Shown here piece by piece: positions 6,895 to 15,130 of a stretch of DNA of 64,000 nucleotides (position 1 is its first letter; each line of letters starts with the position of its first letter). The DNA is from Streptomyces griseorubiginosus (GTDB taxonomy: Bacteria; Actinomycetota; Actinomycetes; Streptomycetales; Streptomycetaceae), in assembly GCF_001514195.1 (NCBI RefSeq), contig NZ_KQ948736.1:1162625-1226624 (forward strand), in the 5' to 3' direction. Under the pieces are notes generated by a model. That model ran no database searches, was not told the DNA's origin, and saw only the letters and a list, made by a program, of their open reading frames with translations. A program made the translations under genes and the position numbers.

Positions 6895-8598
6895 ATGTCG
6901 GCACCCGACCGCGCCACCCGGCCCGCGGTGTCCGCCGAGCCTGAACCCCCCACGCAGTGGCATCGCGTCCTGACCCTGCTCGCGGACGTCAGCCTCCTCA
7001 TCGGCACCCGCGAGGTGTGGACCCAGGCGGCCACCCACCGGATCGCCCTGGCCGCCGTCATCTCGCTCTGCTACGCCTCGATCCTCGTGTGCGGCGCGCT
7101 GGCCCTGGTGGTGCGCGGCCGGCGGTCCCTGGCCCGCGTGGACCTGTGCGTCCTGGTGACCGGCCTGACGCTGGCCCTGTGCACGTTCGCGCTGTTCCAC
7201 CGCGGCTCGGACGAGTCCGTCCTCACCACCCAGGCCGCGCACGACCTGGCGGCCGGGCACGGGATCTACGGCCGCCCCTGGCCCTGGCTCTTCGGCGGCA
7301 AGGGCATCGCGCTCACCCCGACGGTCACGGGCGGCTACGACTACACGTACGGCTATCCCCCGCTCGCCCCGCTGCTCACCGCGCCGCTGCTCTGGCTCGG
7401 GCACGGCAGTCTGCCGGCCATCGCGATGAGCACGGGCGCGCTGCTCGTCGGCACGGTCGTGCTGTGGTGGCTGCTGCCGACGCCCTGGCGCTCGGCGGCG
7501 ACGATGGCGTGCCTCGGGTTCTCGATGATCGAGATGTACGGCAGGCTCGGCTATCCCGCGATCCTGGCGCTGGCCCTGATGATCCCGGTGGTGGTGCGCT
7601 GGCCCCGGATCGGGCGGGGCGGGGGGCTGGGCCCGGCCGGGGTGGCGCAGGCGGCCTGTCTGGGAGCGGCGTGCGCGGCGCAGCAGCTGCCGTGGTTCCT
7701 CGCGCCGTTCCTGCTGGCCGGGATCTACGCCGTGCGGCGCGGGGAGCTCGGGGCGCGGGCGGCGGGCCTGGTGGTGCTGCGGCTCGCCGGGGTCGCCGCC
7801 GCCGTATGGCTGGCGCTGAACGCGTACTTCGTGGTGACCCAGCCGGTCGCGTGGCTGAAGGGGATCGCGCTGCCGCTGATCCAGGGAGCGGTGCTGCACG
7901 GCCAGGGACTGGTGGGCGTCTCGCTGTATCTCACGAACGGCAGCGACCGGCTGGACTGGTACGGGTACGCCAGTGTGCTGCTGCTCGCCGGTCTGCTGGC
8001 GCTGTCGGTGCTGTTCGTGCGCCGGCTCGGTCCGGCGGCGACCGTGCTGCCGTGGCTGGCGTTCTGGCTGGCGACGCGTTCGCAGGACGGCTACTACCTG
8101 ATGATGACGCCGTTGTGGCTGGCGGCGGCGGTGACCGCGCCCGCGACGGAGTTCGCTGGGGCCTGGCAGCCGTTCGCACGGCGGCTCGGCGGGGCGAACC
8201 GGCGTCCCGCCCGGATCGCCGCGACCGTGCTGCTGCTGAGTCCGGCGCTGGCGAGCGCGGCGCTGGCGGCCACCGGCTCCCCGCCCCTGCGCCTGGAGCT
8301 CGCCGGGGTCCGGCACGACGCCCGGGCGCTCTCCCGGCTGACCGTGCGAGTGACCAACGCGGACGACGAGGCGCTCACGCCCCACTTCACCCTCACCCGG
8401 GGCCAGGGCATGTACCCGTACTTCACGGTGCTGCGGGGGCCGGCCACGCTGGCCGCCCACGCCACGGCCGTCTACGAACTGCGGCCGCCGGACGGGACGT
8501 ACGCGCTGCCGCACAAGCACCAGCAGGTCCGGCTGCGCGTGTTCACCTCGTCGCCGCAGACGCTGTCGAGCGCCTACCTCACGCTGCCGACCGCTTGA
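6895..8598 (+). CDS. Polytopic membrane protein, GT-C-type glycosyltransferase candidate
   Basis: A 567-residue protein with about 10-11 hydrophobic helices between residues 20 and 475, followed by a non-membrane C-terminal beta domain of roughly 100 residues. The layout of a large loop after the second or third helix (GHGIYGRPWPWLFGGKG...GYDYTYGYPPLAPLLTAPLLW) resembles GT-C glycosyltransferases that use polyprenyl-phosphate sugars. YGYPPL is typical of that loop, but I see no textbook DxD. The ATG at 6895 is used; an in-frame GTG at 6874 is possible. The gene overlaps the convergent yceI-like gene by 20 bp. Substrate unknown. Confidence 0.68.
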   Translation: MSAPDRATRPAVSAEPEPPTQWHRVLTLLADVSLLIGTREVWTQAATHRIALAAVISLCYASILVCGALALVVRGRRSLARVDLCVLVTGLTLALCTFALFHRGSDESVLTTQAAHDLAAGHGIYGRPWPWLFGGKGIALTPTVTGGYDYTYGYPPLAPLLTAPLLWLGHGSLPAIAMSTGALLVGTVVLWWLLPTPWRSAATMACLGFSMIEMYGRLGYPAILALALMIPVVVRWPRIGRGGGLGPAGVAQAACLGAACAAQQLPWFLAPFLLAGIYAVRRGELGARAAGLVVLRLAGVAAAVWLALNAYFVVTQPVAWLKGIALPLIQGAVLHGQGLVGVSLYLTNGSDRLDWYGYASVLLLAGLLALSVLFVRRLGPAATVLPWLAFWLATRSQDGYYLMMTPLWLAAAVTAPATEFAGAWQPFARRLGGANRRPARIAATVLLLSPALASAALAATGSPPLRLELAGVRHDARALSRLTVRVTNADDEALTPHFTLTRGQGMYPYFTVLRGPATLAAHATAVYELRPPDGTYALPHKHQQVRLRVFTSSPQTLSSAYLTLPTA

Positions 8599-9094
8599 AG
8601 CGGAGCGTGGCGTTGACCGTGGTCAGGCCGCGGATCATGCCCAGCTGGTTCCAGCCGAGACCGAACTGGTCGCGGTCGACGGTGAACTCGGCGTCGACCG
8701 TGACCGCGTCCGCGCTCGCCTCGCTGATCCGGCCGGTGAAGGACTGCGGGCGGCTGATGCCCCGCACGGTCAGCTGGCCCACCACGTGCACCTGGTCGCC
8801 GTCGCGCAGTTCGGCGCTGCGCACCGCGAAGGTGATCTCGGGGTGGTTCGCGGCGTCGAAGAAGTCGGCGCCGCGCAGGTGCTCGTCGCGCTTGGCGTTC
8901 TTGGTGTCGAGGGAGGCCGCGTCGAGGGTCACGGTGCCGACGGCGGATCCGTCGGCCCGCACCTCGCCCTGACCGTCCACGGTGGCGAAGGCGCCTTTGA
9001 CCGTGACCAGGCCCCACATCGTCTTGTGCTTCAGGGCGACGGTGGTGGCGGTCCGGTCGAGCTGCCAGGTTCCGGTTTCGACGGCGACGGACAT
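8579..9094 (-). CDS. YceI family protein (polyisoprenoid-binding fold)
   Basis: A 171-residue lipocalin-like YceI protein, complete and without a signal peptide, as is usual for actinobacterial members. Family blocks visible are WQLDRTATTVALKHKTMWGLVTVKGAFATVDGQGEV, DTKNAKRDEHLRGADFFDAANHPEITF, VVGQLTVRGISRP and DRDQFGLGWN. It probably binds an isoprenoid or other lipid and has been linked to stress. It is divergent from a marR gene, with two operator palindromes between them, so it is likely the MarR target. Confidence 0.92.
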   Translation of the reverse strand: MSVAVETGTWQLDRTATTVALKHKTMWGLVTVKGAFATVDGQGEVRADGSAVGTVTLDAASLDTKNAKRDEHLRGADFFDAANHPEITFAVRSAELRDGDQVHVVGQLTVRGISRPQSFTGRISEASADAVTVDAEFTVDRDQFGLGWNQLGMIRGLTTVNATLRFKRSAA

Positions 9095-9112
9095 GGTTCC
9101 TCACTCAGGTAG

Positions 9113-9124
9113 TCCAAATTTGGA
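9113..9124. promoter_or_regulatory. Putative MarR operator O1 (proximal to yceI)
   Basis: A perfect 12-bp palindrome TCCAAATTTGGA 18 bp before the yceI ATG. A second copy lies exactly 36 bp away on the marR side. The AT-rich palindromes stand out in GC-rich DNA. Confidence 0.75.
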
Positions 9125-9148
9125 TGACGACAGCACGCTAGCCGATTC

Positions 9149-9160
9149 TTCAAATTTGGA
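9149..9160. promoter_or_regulatory. Putative MarR operator O2 (proximal to marR)
   Basis: TTCAAATTTGGA differs from O1 at one base and lies 20 bp before the marR ATG. It probably overlaps both divergent promoters and would allow autoregulation. Confidence 0.72.
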
Positions 9161-9180
9161 CAACGGGTAGAATCGAAGCC

Positions 9181-9663
9181 ATGGCCGACCACTCCGACTG
9201 TCCCTCCGCCGCGGGTGACGGACTCCTGCCCGCCGAGCTGCACGCCTGGATGCTGATGCTGGCCGCGACCGGCGCCGTGGAGCAGGAGCTGCGGGGCGTG
9301 GTCAAGGAACGGCTGGACGTCTCGCACGACGAGTTCCTGGTCCTGTGCCTGCTCGCCACGGGCCCCCGGGAGGGCCTGCGCATGACCCGGATCGCCGAGT
9401 TGCTGGGCCGCCCCAAGACCCGGCTCACCTACCAGATCGCCTGTCTCCAGCACGCCGGACTCGTCGCCCGCAAGTCGGTCTGCGGCGACAAGCGGGGCGT
9501 CGAGGTGGCGCTCACCGAGAAGGCGCGGAACCTCCTCGAGGAGGCGTCCGGCACCCTCGCCGAGACGGTCAAGGCGGCCCTGGCCCGGTTCATGGGCCCC
9601 GACCAGCGCGGGGCGCTGTGCGCCCTGATGCCGGAACTCGCCGAGGAGTCCAAGGCGGAGTAG
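9181..9663 (+). CDS. MarR family transcriptional regulator
   Basis: A 160-residue winged-helix regulator. The N-terminal helices (ELHAWMLMLAATGAVEQELRGVVKERL) would form the dimer interface. The reading head is MTRIAELLGRPKTRLTYQIACLQHAGLVARKSVCGDKRGVEVALTEKARNLL, with helix-turn-helix and wing. Cysteines at CRHAG-type positions and SVCGDK might allow redox sensing, but that is inference. It is divergent from yceI across two matched palindromes. A 1039-residue FAD/Fe-S oxidoreductase follows 58 bp downstream on the same strand and may share its transcript. Confidence 0.92.
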   Translation: MADHSDCPSAAGDGLLPAELHAWMLMLAATGAVEQELRGVVKERLDVSHDEFLVLCLLATGPREGLRMTRIAELLGRPKTRLTYQIACLQHAGLVARKSVCGDKRGVEVALTEKARNLLEEASGTLAETVKAALARFMGPDQRGALCALMPELAEESKAE

Positions 9664-9721
9664 TCAGCGGTGCGGTTGCGGGTACCCGGCCGGTGCCCGC
9701 GCCCGACCGAAGGAGGGGTTC

Positions 9722-12700
9722 ATGGCGACCTCCGACCTGCCCGTTCCTGTCGTACGACGGCCCGACGCGCCCCCTCCGGACACCACGGATCTGGAGCGCG
9801 CGCTGCGCGAGCGGGTCGACGGCGAGGTCCGCTTCGACGCCGGGAGCCGGGCCGCGTACTCGACCGACGCCTCGAACTTCCGCCAGACCCCGATCGGCGT
9901 GGTCGTGCCGCGTACCCCGGAGGCGGCGGCGGAGGCGCTGGCCGTGGCCCGCGAGCACGACGCGCCGGTGCTGTCCCGGGGCGGCGGGACCAGCCTGGCC
10001 GGGCAGTGCACCAACACCGCCGTGGTGATCGACTGGTCGAAGTACTGCGACCGCGTGGAGTCCGTGGACGAGGACACCCGCACCTGTGTCGTCCAGCCGG
10101 GCATCGTCCTCGACCAACTCAACCGGCAACTCGCCCCGACCGGGCTGCGGTTCGGCCCCGAGCCGGCCACCCACGCCAACTGCACCATCGGCGGCATGAT
10201 CGGCAACAACTCCTGCGGGGCCACCGCGCAGGCGTACGGCAAGGTCGTCGACAACATCGCCCGCCTGGAAGTGCAGTTGTACGACGGCACCCGGTTCTGG
10301 TGCGGACGGACCAGCGACGAGGAGTACGCCGAGATCGAACGGCAGGGAGATCTACGGGCCACCGTGTACCGGCGGTTGCGGGCCCTGCGCGACACCTACG
10401 GCGACGAGATCCGCGCCCGCTTCCCGGACATCCCGCGCCGGGTCTCCGGCTACAACCTCGACTCCCTGCTCCCGGAACACGGCTTCGACGTCGCCGGGTT
10501 GCTGGTGGGCAGCGAGTCCACCCTCGTCACGGTGCTGCGCGCGGAGCTGGAACTGGTGCCGGTCGTCAGGGAACGCACCCTGGTGGTCCTCGGGTTCCCC
10601 GACATCGAGACGGCCGCCGACGCCGTCCCCGCCATCCTGCCGTACGAGCCGATCGCACTGGAGGGCCTGGACGCGCGGCTGATCGAGGACGAGCGGATCA
10701 AGCGCCTCAACCCCAAGGCCCGCGCCGAACTCCCCGACGGCAATGCCTTCTTGATGGCGCAGTTCGGCGGACGGACCCACCAGGAAGCCGACGAGAACGC
10801 CCACCGCATGCTCGACGGCCTTCACGAGTCCGAGCACGATCCCGACGTCGCCTTCCTCGACGACCCGGCCCACGAACAGGAGTTGTGGCAGGTCCGCGAG
10901 GCCGGACTCGGCGCCACCGCGCACATCCCGGGCCGGCCCGACACCTTCGAGGGCTGGGAGGACTCCGCGGTCCCGCCCGCACGGCTCGGCGACTATCTGC
11001 GCCGACTGCGGTCCCTGTACGACGAGTTCGGCTACCTCAGCGACACCGGACCCAGTCTCTACGGCCACTTCGGCCACGGCTGTGTGCACACCCGGATCCC
11101 CTTCGACCTGTACACCGCCGAGGGAGTCGCCACCTACCGGCGGTTCATGGAGCGGGCCGCCGACCTGGTCGTCGAGTTCGGCGGCTCCCTGTCCGGTGAG
11201 CACGGCGACGGACAGAGCCGGGGCGAGCTGCTGCCCCGCATGTTCGGGGACCGGCTCGTCACCGCCTTCGGCGAGTTGAAGGCCGTCTTCGACCCGCTGG
11301 ACCGGATGAACCCCGGCAAGGTGGTGGCGCCGTACCAGCTGGACGAGAACCTGCGGCTCGGCGGCGACTGGGCCCCCTACGACCCCCGCGAGCTGCACTT
11401 CCGCTTCCCGCACGACGGCGGGTCCTTCGCCGAGGCCGCCAACCGCTGTGTGGGGGTGGGGAAATGCCGTCAGCACACCACCGACGGCGGCGCGGTGATG
11501 TGCCCGTCCTACCAGGTCACCCACGAGGAGGAGCACTCCACGCGCGGACGGGCCCGGCTGCTGTTCGAGATGCTCGACGGACACGGCGACAGCCCGATCC
11601 GGGACGGCTGGCGCTCCGAGGCCGTCCGGGACGCCCTCGACCTGTGTCTCGCCTGCAAGGGCTGCAAGAAGGACTGCCCGGCCGACGTCGACATGGCCAC
11701 CTACAAGGCGGAGTTCCTCTCCCACCACTACGAGGGCCGCTGGTGGCGCAGGCCCCGCGCGCACCTGTCGATGGGCTGGCTGCCCGCCGTCGCACAGCTG
11801 GTCGGACGCGCCCGGCTCGGGCCGCTCGTCAACGCGTTGACCCACACCCCGCCGCTGTCGAGGGCGGCCGTGGCGCTCGCCGGTGTGGAGAACCGCGAGG
11901 TGCCGCTGTTCGCCGGGGAGACCCTCCAGCAGTGGTTCGCCCGGCACGAGCCCTACGGGGACGGGGCGCGCGGCAGCGTCCTGCTGTGGCCGGACACCTT
12001 CACCAACCACTTCCACCCGCACATCGGCCGGGCGGCCGTGACCCTCATGGAGCACGCGGGCTGGCGGGTGGTCCTCCCCGAGGAGCCGCTGTGCTGCGGC
12101 CTGACCTGGATCTCGACCGGCCAACTGGCGACCGCGGAGAAGGTGTTGAGCCGGACCGTGCGCACGCTCGCCGAACATGTGCGGGCGGGCGGCCTGGTGG
12201 TCGGCCTGGAGCCCAGCTGCACGGCGGTGTTCCGCTCGGACGCCCCCGAGATGTTCCCCGGCGACCACGACGTACGGCGGCTGCGCGACCGGACGGTGAC
12301 GCTCGCCGAACTGCTCACCGAGCACTCCCCCGGCTACGAGCCCCCGCACGTCCCCGACCGCTCCGCGAAGGCCCTCGCCCAGGTCCACTGCCACCAGCAC
12401 GCGGTCCTGGACTGGCAGGCCGACCGGGAGCTCCTGCGCCGCGCCGGCGTCGACGCCGAGCAGCTGGACTCCGGCTGCTGCGGCCTCGCCGGCAACTTCG
12501 GCTTCGAACCGGGCCACCTGGAGGTCAGCGAGGCCTGCGCGGAGCGGGTCCTCCTCCCCCGCCTGCGGGAGGAGCCCCCGGAGACGGTGGTCCTGGCGGA
12601 CGGCTTCAGCTGCCGCACCCAGATCCACGAGTTCGACAGCGGCGGCCACGAGGCGGTCCACCTCGCGGAACTCCTGGCAAGCGCGATCCCGGGAGCCCCG

Positions 12701-12841
12701 GGCAGCGCGTACGGCGTGACCCCGGGGGCGAGGCCGACGCCACCGAGCCGTAGAGCGAGGGCGCTGACTCTGACTGGAGCGGCTCTGGCGACCCTGGCCG
12801 TGGCTGGAACGACGGTACGGTTCCTTCGAAACAGGCGGTGA
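9722..12841 (+). CDS. FAD-linked and (Fe-S)-binding oxidoreductase, D-lactate dehydrogenase-like
   Basis: A 1039-residue fusion. Residues about 25-500 form a GlcD-type FAD domain (GGGTSLAGQCTN at 87-98, NCTIGGMIGNNSCG, SGEHGDGQSRGELLPRMFG). Two 4Fe-4S cysteine clusters follow near 575 (CVGVGKC...CPSY) and 641 (CLACKGCKKDCPADVD). Two CCG domains carry CCGLTW near 791 and CCGLAGNFGFE near 918. Such fusions oxidise 2-hydroxyacids (D-lactate, glycolate or D-2-hydroxyglutarate type) and pass electrons to the respiratory chain. Unusually, the C-terminus ends in a Pro/Arg linker and one hydrophobic helix with Arg-rich flanks (about 1015-1035), suggesting a membrane tail anchor. A strong RBS (AAGGAGG) supports the ATG. 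Confidence 0.9.
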   Translation: MATSDLPVPVVRRPDAPPPDTTDLERALRERVDGEVRFDAGSRAAYSTDASNFRQTPIGVVVPRTPEAAAEALAVAREHDAPVLSRGGGTSLAGQCTNTAVVIDWSKYCDRVESVDEDTRTCVVQPGIVLDQLNRQLAPTGLRFGPEPATHANCTIGGMIGNNSCGATAQAYGKVVDNIARLEVQLYDGTRFWCGRTSDEEYAEIERQGDLRATVYRRLRALRDTYGDEIRARFPDIPRRVSGYNLDSLLPEHGFDVAGLLVGSESTLVTVLRAELELVPVVRERTLVVLGFPDIETAADAVPAILPYEPIALEGLDARLIEDERIKRLNPKARAELPDGNAFLMAQFGGRTHQEADENAHRMLDGLHESEHDPDVAFLDDPAHEQELWQVREAGLGATAHIPGRPDTFEGWEDSAVPPARLGDYLRRLRSLYDEFGYLSDTGPSLYGHFGHGCVHTRIPFDLYTAEGVATYRRFMERAADLVVEFGGSLSGEHGDGQSRGELLPRMFGDRLVTAFGELKAVFDPLDRMNPGKVVAPYQLDENLRLGGDWAPYDPRELHFRFPHDGGSFAEAANRCVGVGKCRQHTTDGGAVMCPSYQVTHEEEHSTRGRARLLFEMLDGHGDSPIRDGWRSEAVRDALDLCLACKGCKKDCPADVDMATYKAEFLSHHYEGRWWRRPRAHLSMGWLPAVAQLVGRARLGPLVNALTHTPPLSRAAVALAGVENREVPLFAGETLQQWFARHEPYGDGARGSVLLWPDTFTNHFHPHIGRAAVTLMEHAGWRVVLPEEPLCCGLTWISTGQLATAEKVLSRTVRTLAEHVRAGGLVVGLEPSCTAVFRSDAPEMFPGDHDVRRLRDRTVTLAELLTEHSPGYEPPHVPDRSAKALAQVHCHQHAVLDWQADRELLRRAGVDAEQLDSGCCGLAGNFGFEPGHLEVSEACAERVLLPRLREEPPETVVLADGFSCRTQIHEFDSGGHEAVHLAELLASAIPGAPGSAYGVTPGARPTPPSRRARALTLTGAALATLAVAGTTVRFLRNRR

Positions 12842-12854
12842 CTGCATCTTCCTA

Positions 12855-12900
12855 AGGGGCGCGGGGAACTGCGCGACCAGCCACGGCGTACCCGCAGCCG
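12855..12900. repeat. Dispersed Streptomyces intergenic repeat, copy 3
   Basis: AGGGGCGCGGGGAACTGCGC plus GACCAGCC is the inverse complement of the core at 3714, followed by the GTACCCGCAGCCG tail shared with the 6163 copy. It lies between convergent genes. Three tandem CTCAGAC heptamers (12903-12923) run on into the sigma gene stop. Confidence 0.75.
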
Positions 12901-12917
12901 CCCTCAGACCTCAGACC

Positions 12918-13526
12918 TCAGACCACCAGTTCCATCAGCGCCGTCCTGGCCCGCGCCACGCGAGACCGCACCGTCCCCACCGGACACCCACTCACCACCG
13001 CGGCCTCCGCGTACGACAACCCCAGCATCTGCGTGAGCACGAACGCCTCCCGCCGCTCGTCGGACAACGCCCCCAACAGATCGACCAGCTCTATCCCGTC
13101 CTCGAAGCCCGGCACACCGCGAGGCTGCGCCCGCTCCACCGCGGCCTGCCAGTCGGCACCGTCGTACCGGCGGGGCCGCACCGCCGCGTGCCGGAAGCCG
13201 TCGACCACCGCGCGGCGGGCGATGGACAGCACCCAGGCCCGCGCCGAGGACCGCCCCTCGAACCGGTGCAGACTGCCGAGCGCCCGCAGGAACGTGTCCT
13301 GGGCCAGGTCGTCCACGGCCTGGGGGTCGCCGCACAGGTGGGAGACATAGCGCAGCACGTCCCGGTGCAGGGCGCGCACGAAGTGGTCGACGGCGTCGGC
13401 GTCACCCGCGCGGGCTGCGAGCGCCCAGGCGGTCGCGGAGGCGTCGGCGGACTCACGCCGGGCGCGGAGGTCGTCGGGGGCGGGGTCAGGGGTAGGCGCA
13501 GGCGCAGGCAGGGTGGAAGTGATCAC
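12918..13526 (-). CDS. ECF-type RNA polymerase sigma factor
   Basis: A 202-residue group IV sigma factor. Region 2 is at about 40-115 (FVRALHRDVLRYVSHLCGDPQAVDDLAQDTFLRALGSLHRFEGRSSARAWVLSIARRAVVDGFR). Region 4 is at about 145-200 (LSDERREAFVLTQMLGLSYAEAAVVSGCPVGTVRSRVARARTAL). No anti-sigma gene with a zinc motif is adjacent. Instead the upstream genes on the same strand encode copper-type membrane proteins, so activity may be tied to metal status. The GTG at 13526 has GAAGGA nearby and leaves a short Pro-rich N-terminus. The gene end overlaps a triplicated heptamer. Confidence 0.92.
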   Translation of the reverse strand: MITSTLPAPAPTPDPAPDDLRARRESADASATAWALAARAGDADAVDHFVRALHRDVLRYVSHLCGDPQAVDDLAQDTFLRALGSLHRFEGRSSARAWVLSIARRAVVDGFRHAAVRPRRYDGADWQAAVERAQPRGVPGFEDGIELVDLLGALSDERREAFVLTQMLGLSYAEAAVVSGCPVGTVRSRVARARTALMELVV

Positions 13527-13676
13527 CAGGTGTCCTTCTCGGGTCAGCCGTGATCCGGAGCGCTCGGGCGCACAGGGGTGCGCGGCCCTCCGGTGAGGAA
13601 GCGGTCGTACGACGCCGCAGGGGCGGACGACCGAGGCCCGGGGCGCACAGGGGCGGCCCCGGGTCACCAGCTGTCG

Positions 13677-14318
13677 TCAGGCGACAGTCGTCCCCGGAGG
13701 CGGACCGCGATGGGTGATCGCGTGGACGAGAAGGACGAGCCGCGGCGCCCGCTCCGACCGGGCCCGGCGCGTCCGCACGCGCGGCCGGTGCGGGGTCGCG
13801 GGCAGGGCGAGCAGCAGCCGCAGCGGGGCGACCAGCCGTCCGGCCACGGCCCGCAGAATGCGGAACACGGCGCGTTCGCCGTACGCCAGCCAGAGGCCCG
13901 TGACCAGCGCGGCGATCAGGTGGGCCGCGTACATGCCGAAAGGCAGCCAGTACGCGAGGGCGTCGACGCCGGACGAGGCCCCCAGCTGGGCCGAGTCCAT
14001 GGAGTCCATGCCGCTCGTGTGCATGGACTCCATGTGCATCGCGCCCATGTCCGGCGCTGCCGAAGTGGGCTGTGCGAGGGAGAAGGCCGTGTGGAGGGCC
14101 GTCTGGGCCGAGACGGCGACGGCGACGATCAGGGGCAGTCCGCGCTCACGGCCGGCCAGACACCAGCCCGCGCACCCGGTCACGACCAGGCCCGCGGCCA
14201 GCGTCCAGCCCGGCACGTGGGCGCCGGACATGAGGACGTGGCCCAGGGCGGCGAGCAGCACGCAGACGGCCGCGAACACCGCGGCCCGTAGCGTGCGGGA
14301 ACACCACCCTGCTGTCAT
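13677..14318 (-). CDS. Met/His-rich membrane protein A
   Basis: A 213-residue protein with about five hydrophobic helices and a basic C-terminal tail. The loop between helices 3 and 4 (about residues 88-107) is packed with Met and His (MGAMHMESMHTSGMDSMDS), a pattern used by proteins that bind Cu(I) outside the membrane. It is clearly paralogous to membrane protein B at 15131: both share LRAAVFAA-CVLLAA-GH, AGW-L-GRER and a Gln-Ala-x-Leu-His motif. It sits downstream of ycnI behind a hairpin. The likely role is copper handling, inferred from composition and context. I do not recognise a named family. Confidence 0.75.
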   Translation of the reverse strand: MTAGWCSRTLRAAVFAAVCVLLAALGHVLMSGAHVPGWTLAAGLVVTGCAGWCLAGRERGLPLIVAVAVSAQTALHTAFSLAQPTSAAPDMGAMHMESMHTSGMDSMDSAQLGASSGVDALAYWLPFGMYAAHLIAALVTGLWLAYGERAVFRILRAVAGRLVAPLRLLLALPATPHRPRVRTRRARSERAPRLVLLVHAITHRGPPPGTTVA

Positions 14319-14351
14319 GGCGCCTCATCCTCCCATTCGGGCACCGAGAAC

Positions 14352-14379
14352 CACCTGTGGGTACGGAAATCCACAGGTG
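14352..14379 (-). terminator. Hairpin after ycnI
   Basis: Perfect 9-bp arms (CACCTGTGG at 14352-14360, CCACAGGTG at 14371-14379) with a 10-nt loop lie right behind the ycnI stop and before membrane protein A. With no U-run it may attenuate read-through rather than stop it. Confidence 0.55.
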
Positions 14380-14384
14380 ACTGC

Positions 14385-15095
14385 TCACTTGGCGGCGCGG
14401 CTCCGTACGACGGCGAAGGCCCCGGCCGCGAGGCCGAGCACGCCCACGACCAGTCCGGCGGCACCGAGACCGCGGGCCGTGGAGTCGCTCGCCGAGGCCT
14501 TCGTGGTGGCTGGGGTGGCGGCCGAACCCTTCGTCGCCGTGCCGGAGGCGGTGGCCGACGTGAGCTTGAGGACGGGCGCCGGGTTCTCCGGTTCCTCGTC
14601 GCCCTTGGCGGCCTCCTCGATCCAGCGGACGACCTTGCCGTCGGAGTACGTCTGGAGGGTCTTGAAGGTCAACTCGGCGGTGTCGTCGGGGAGCTGGCCG
14701 AAGGCGACGTCGAAGTCCTCGTAGTGGCCCGGCGCGACCTTCCCGCCGGTCCAGGTGATCTCGGAGACCGCGTCGGTGATCGTGCCGTCGTCCGTCTTGA
14801 CCGGCGTCTTGAGCTTGGTGTCGGTGACCGTGGCGGTCCAGCCGTCGTGCGGGGAGACCAGCACGCCGAGCAGCGGGTGGTCGGTGGGCAGGAACAGCTG
14901 GACCTTCGTGGTGCTCGCGGTGTCGCTCTCGTCGGGGACGCGGAAGCTGAGGACGCCGTCGGTGGCGCCCTTGGCGTAGCTGTCGGGGTGGACGGTGACG
15001 TGCGCGGAGGCGACTCCGGCGGCGGTCAGGAGCGCGGCGGCGGCGAGGGCGGTGCCGAGGCCGGCGCGGCGCAGGGCGGTGTGTGCTCGGGACAT
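14385..15095 (-). CDS. YcnI family copper-binding exported protein (DUF1775)
   Basis: A 236-residue YcnI-like protein. The signal peptide ends ASA before H32, so the mature chain starts with histidine (HVTVHPDSY), the N-terminal copper ligand of the YcnI histidine-brace family. The DUF1775 domain covers about 32-165 (VLSFRVPDESD, KVQLFLPTDHPL, ITWTGGKVAPGHYEDFDVAFGQLPDD, TYSDGKVVRWIE). A Ser/Thr/Ala-rich stalk follows, then one C-terminal helix (GAAGLVVGVLGLAAGAFAVVRSRAAK) that anchors it outside the membrane. It is flanked by two Met/His-rich membrane paralogues on the same strand. It probably collects or hands over Cu(II). Confidence 0.93.
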   Translation of the reverse strand: MSRAHTALRRAGLGTALAAAALLTAAGVASAHVTVHPDSYAKGATDGVLSFRVPDESDTASTTKVQLFLPTDHPLLGVLVSPHDGWTATVTDTKLKTPVKTDDGTITDAVSEITWTGGKVAPGHYEDFDVAFGQLPDDTAELTFKTLQTYSDGKVVRWIEEAAKGDEEPENPAPVLKLTSATASGTATKGSAATPATTKASASDSTARGLGAAGLVVGVLGLAAGAFAVVRSRAAK

Positions 15096-15130
15096 GGGTG
15101 AGGGATCTCCGTACCAGAGGAAGAGAGGTG

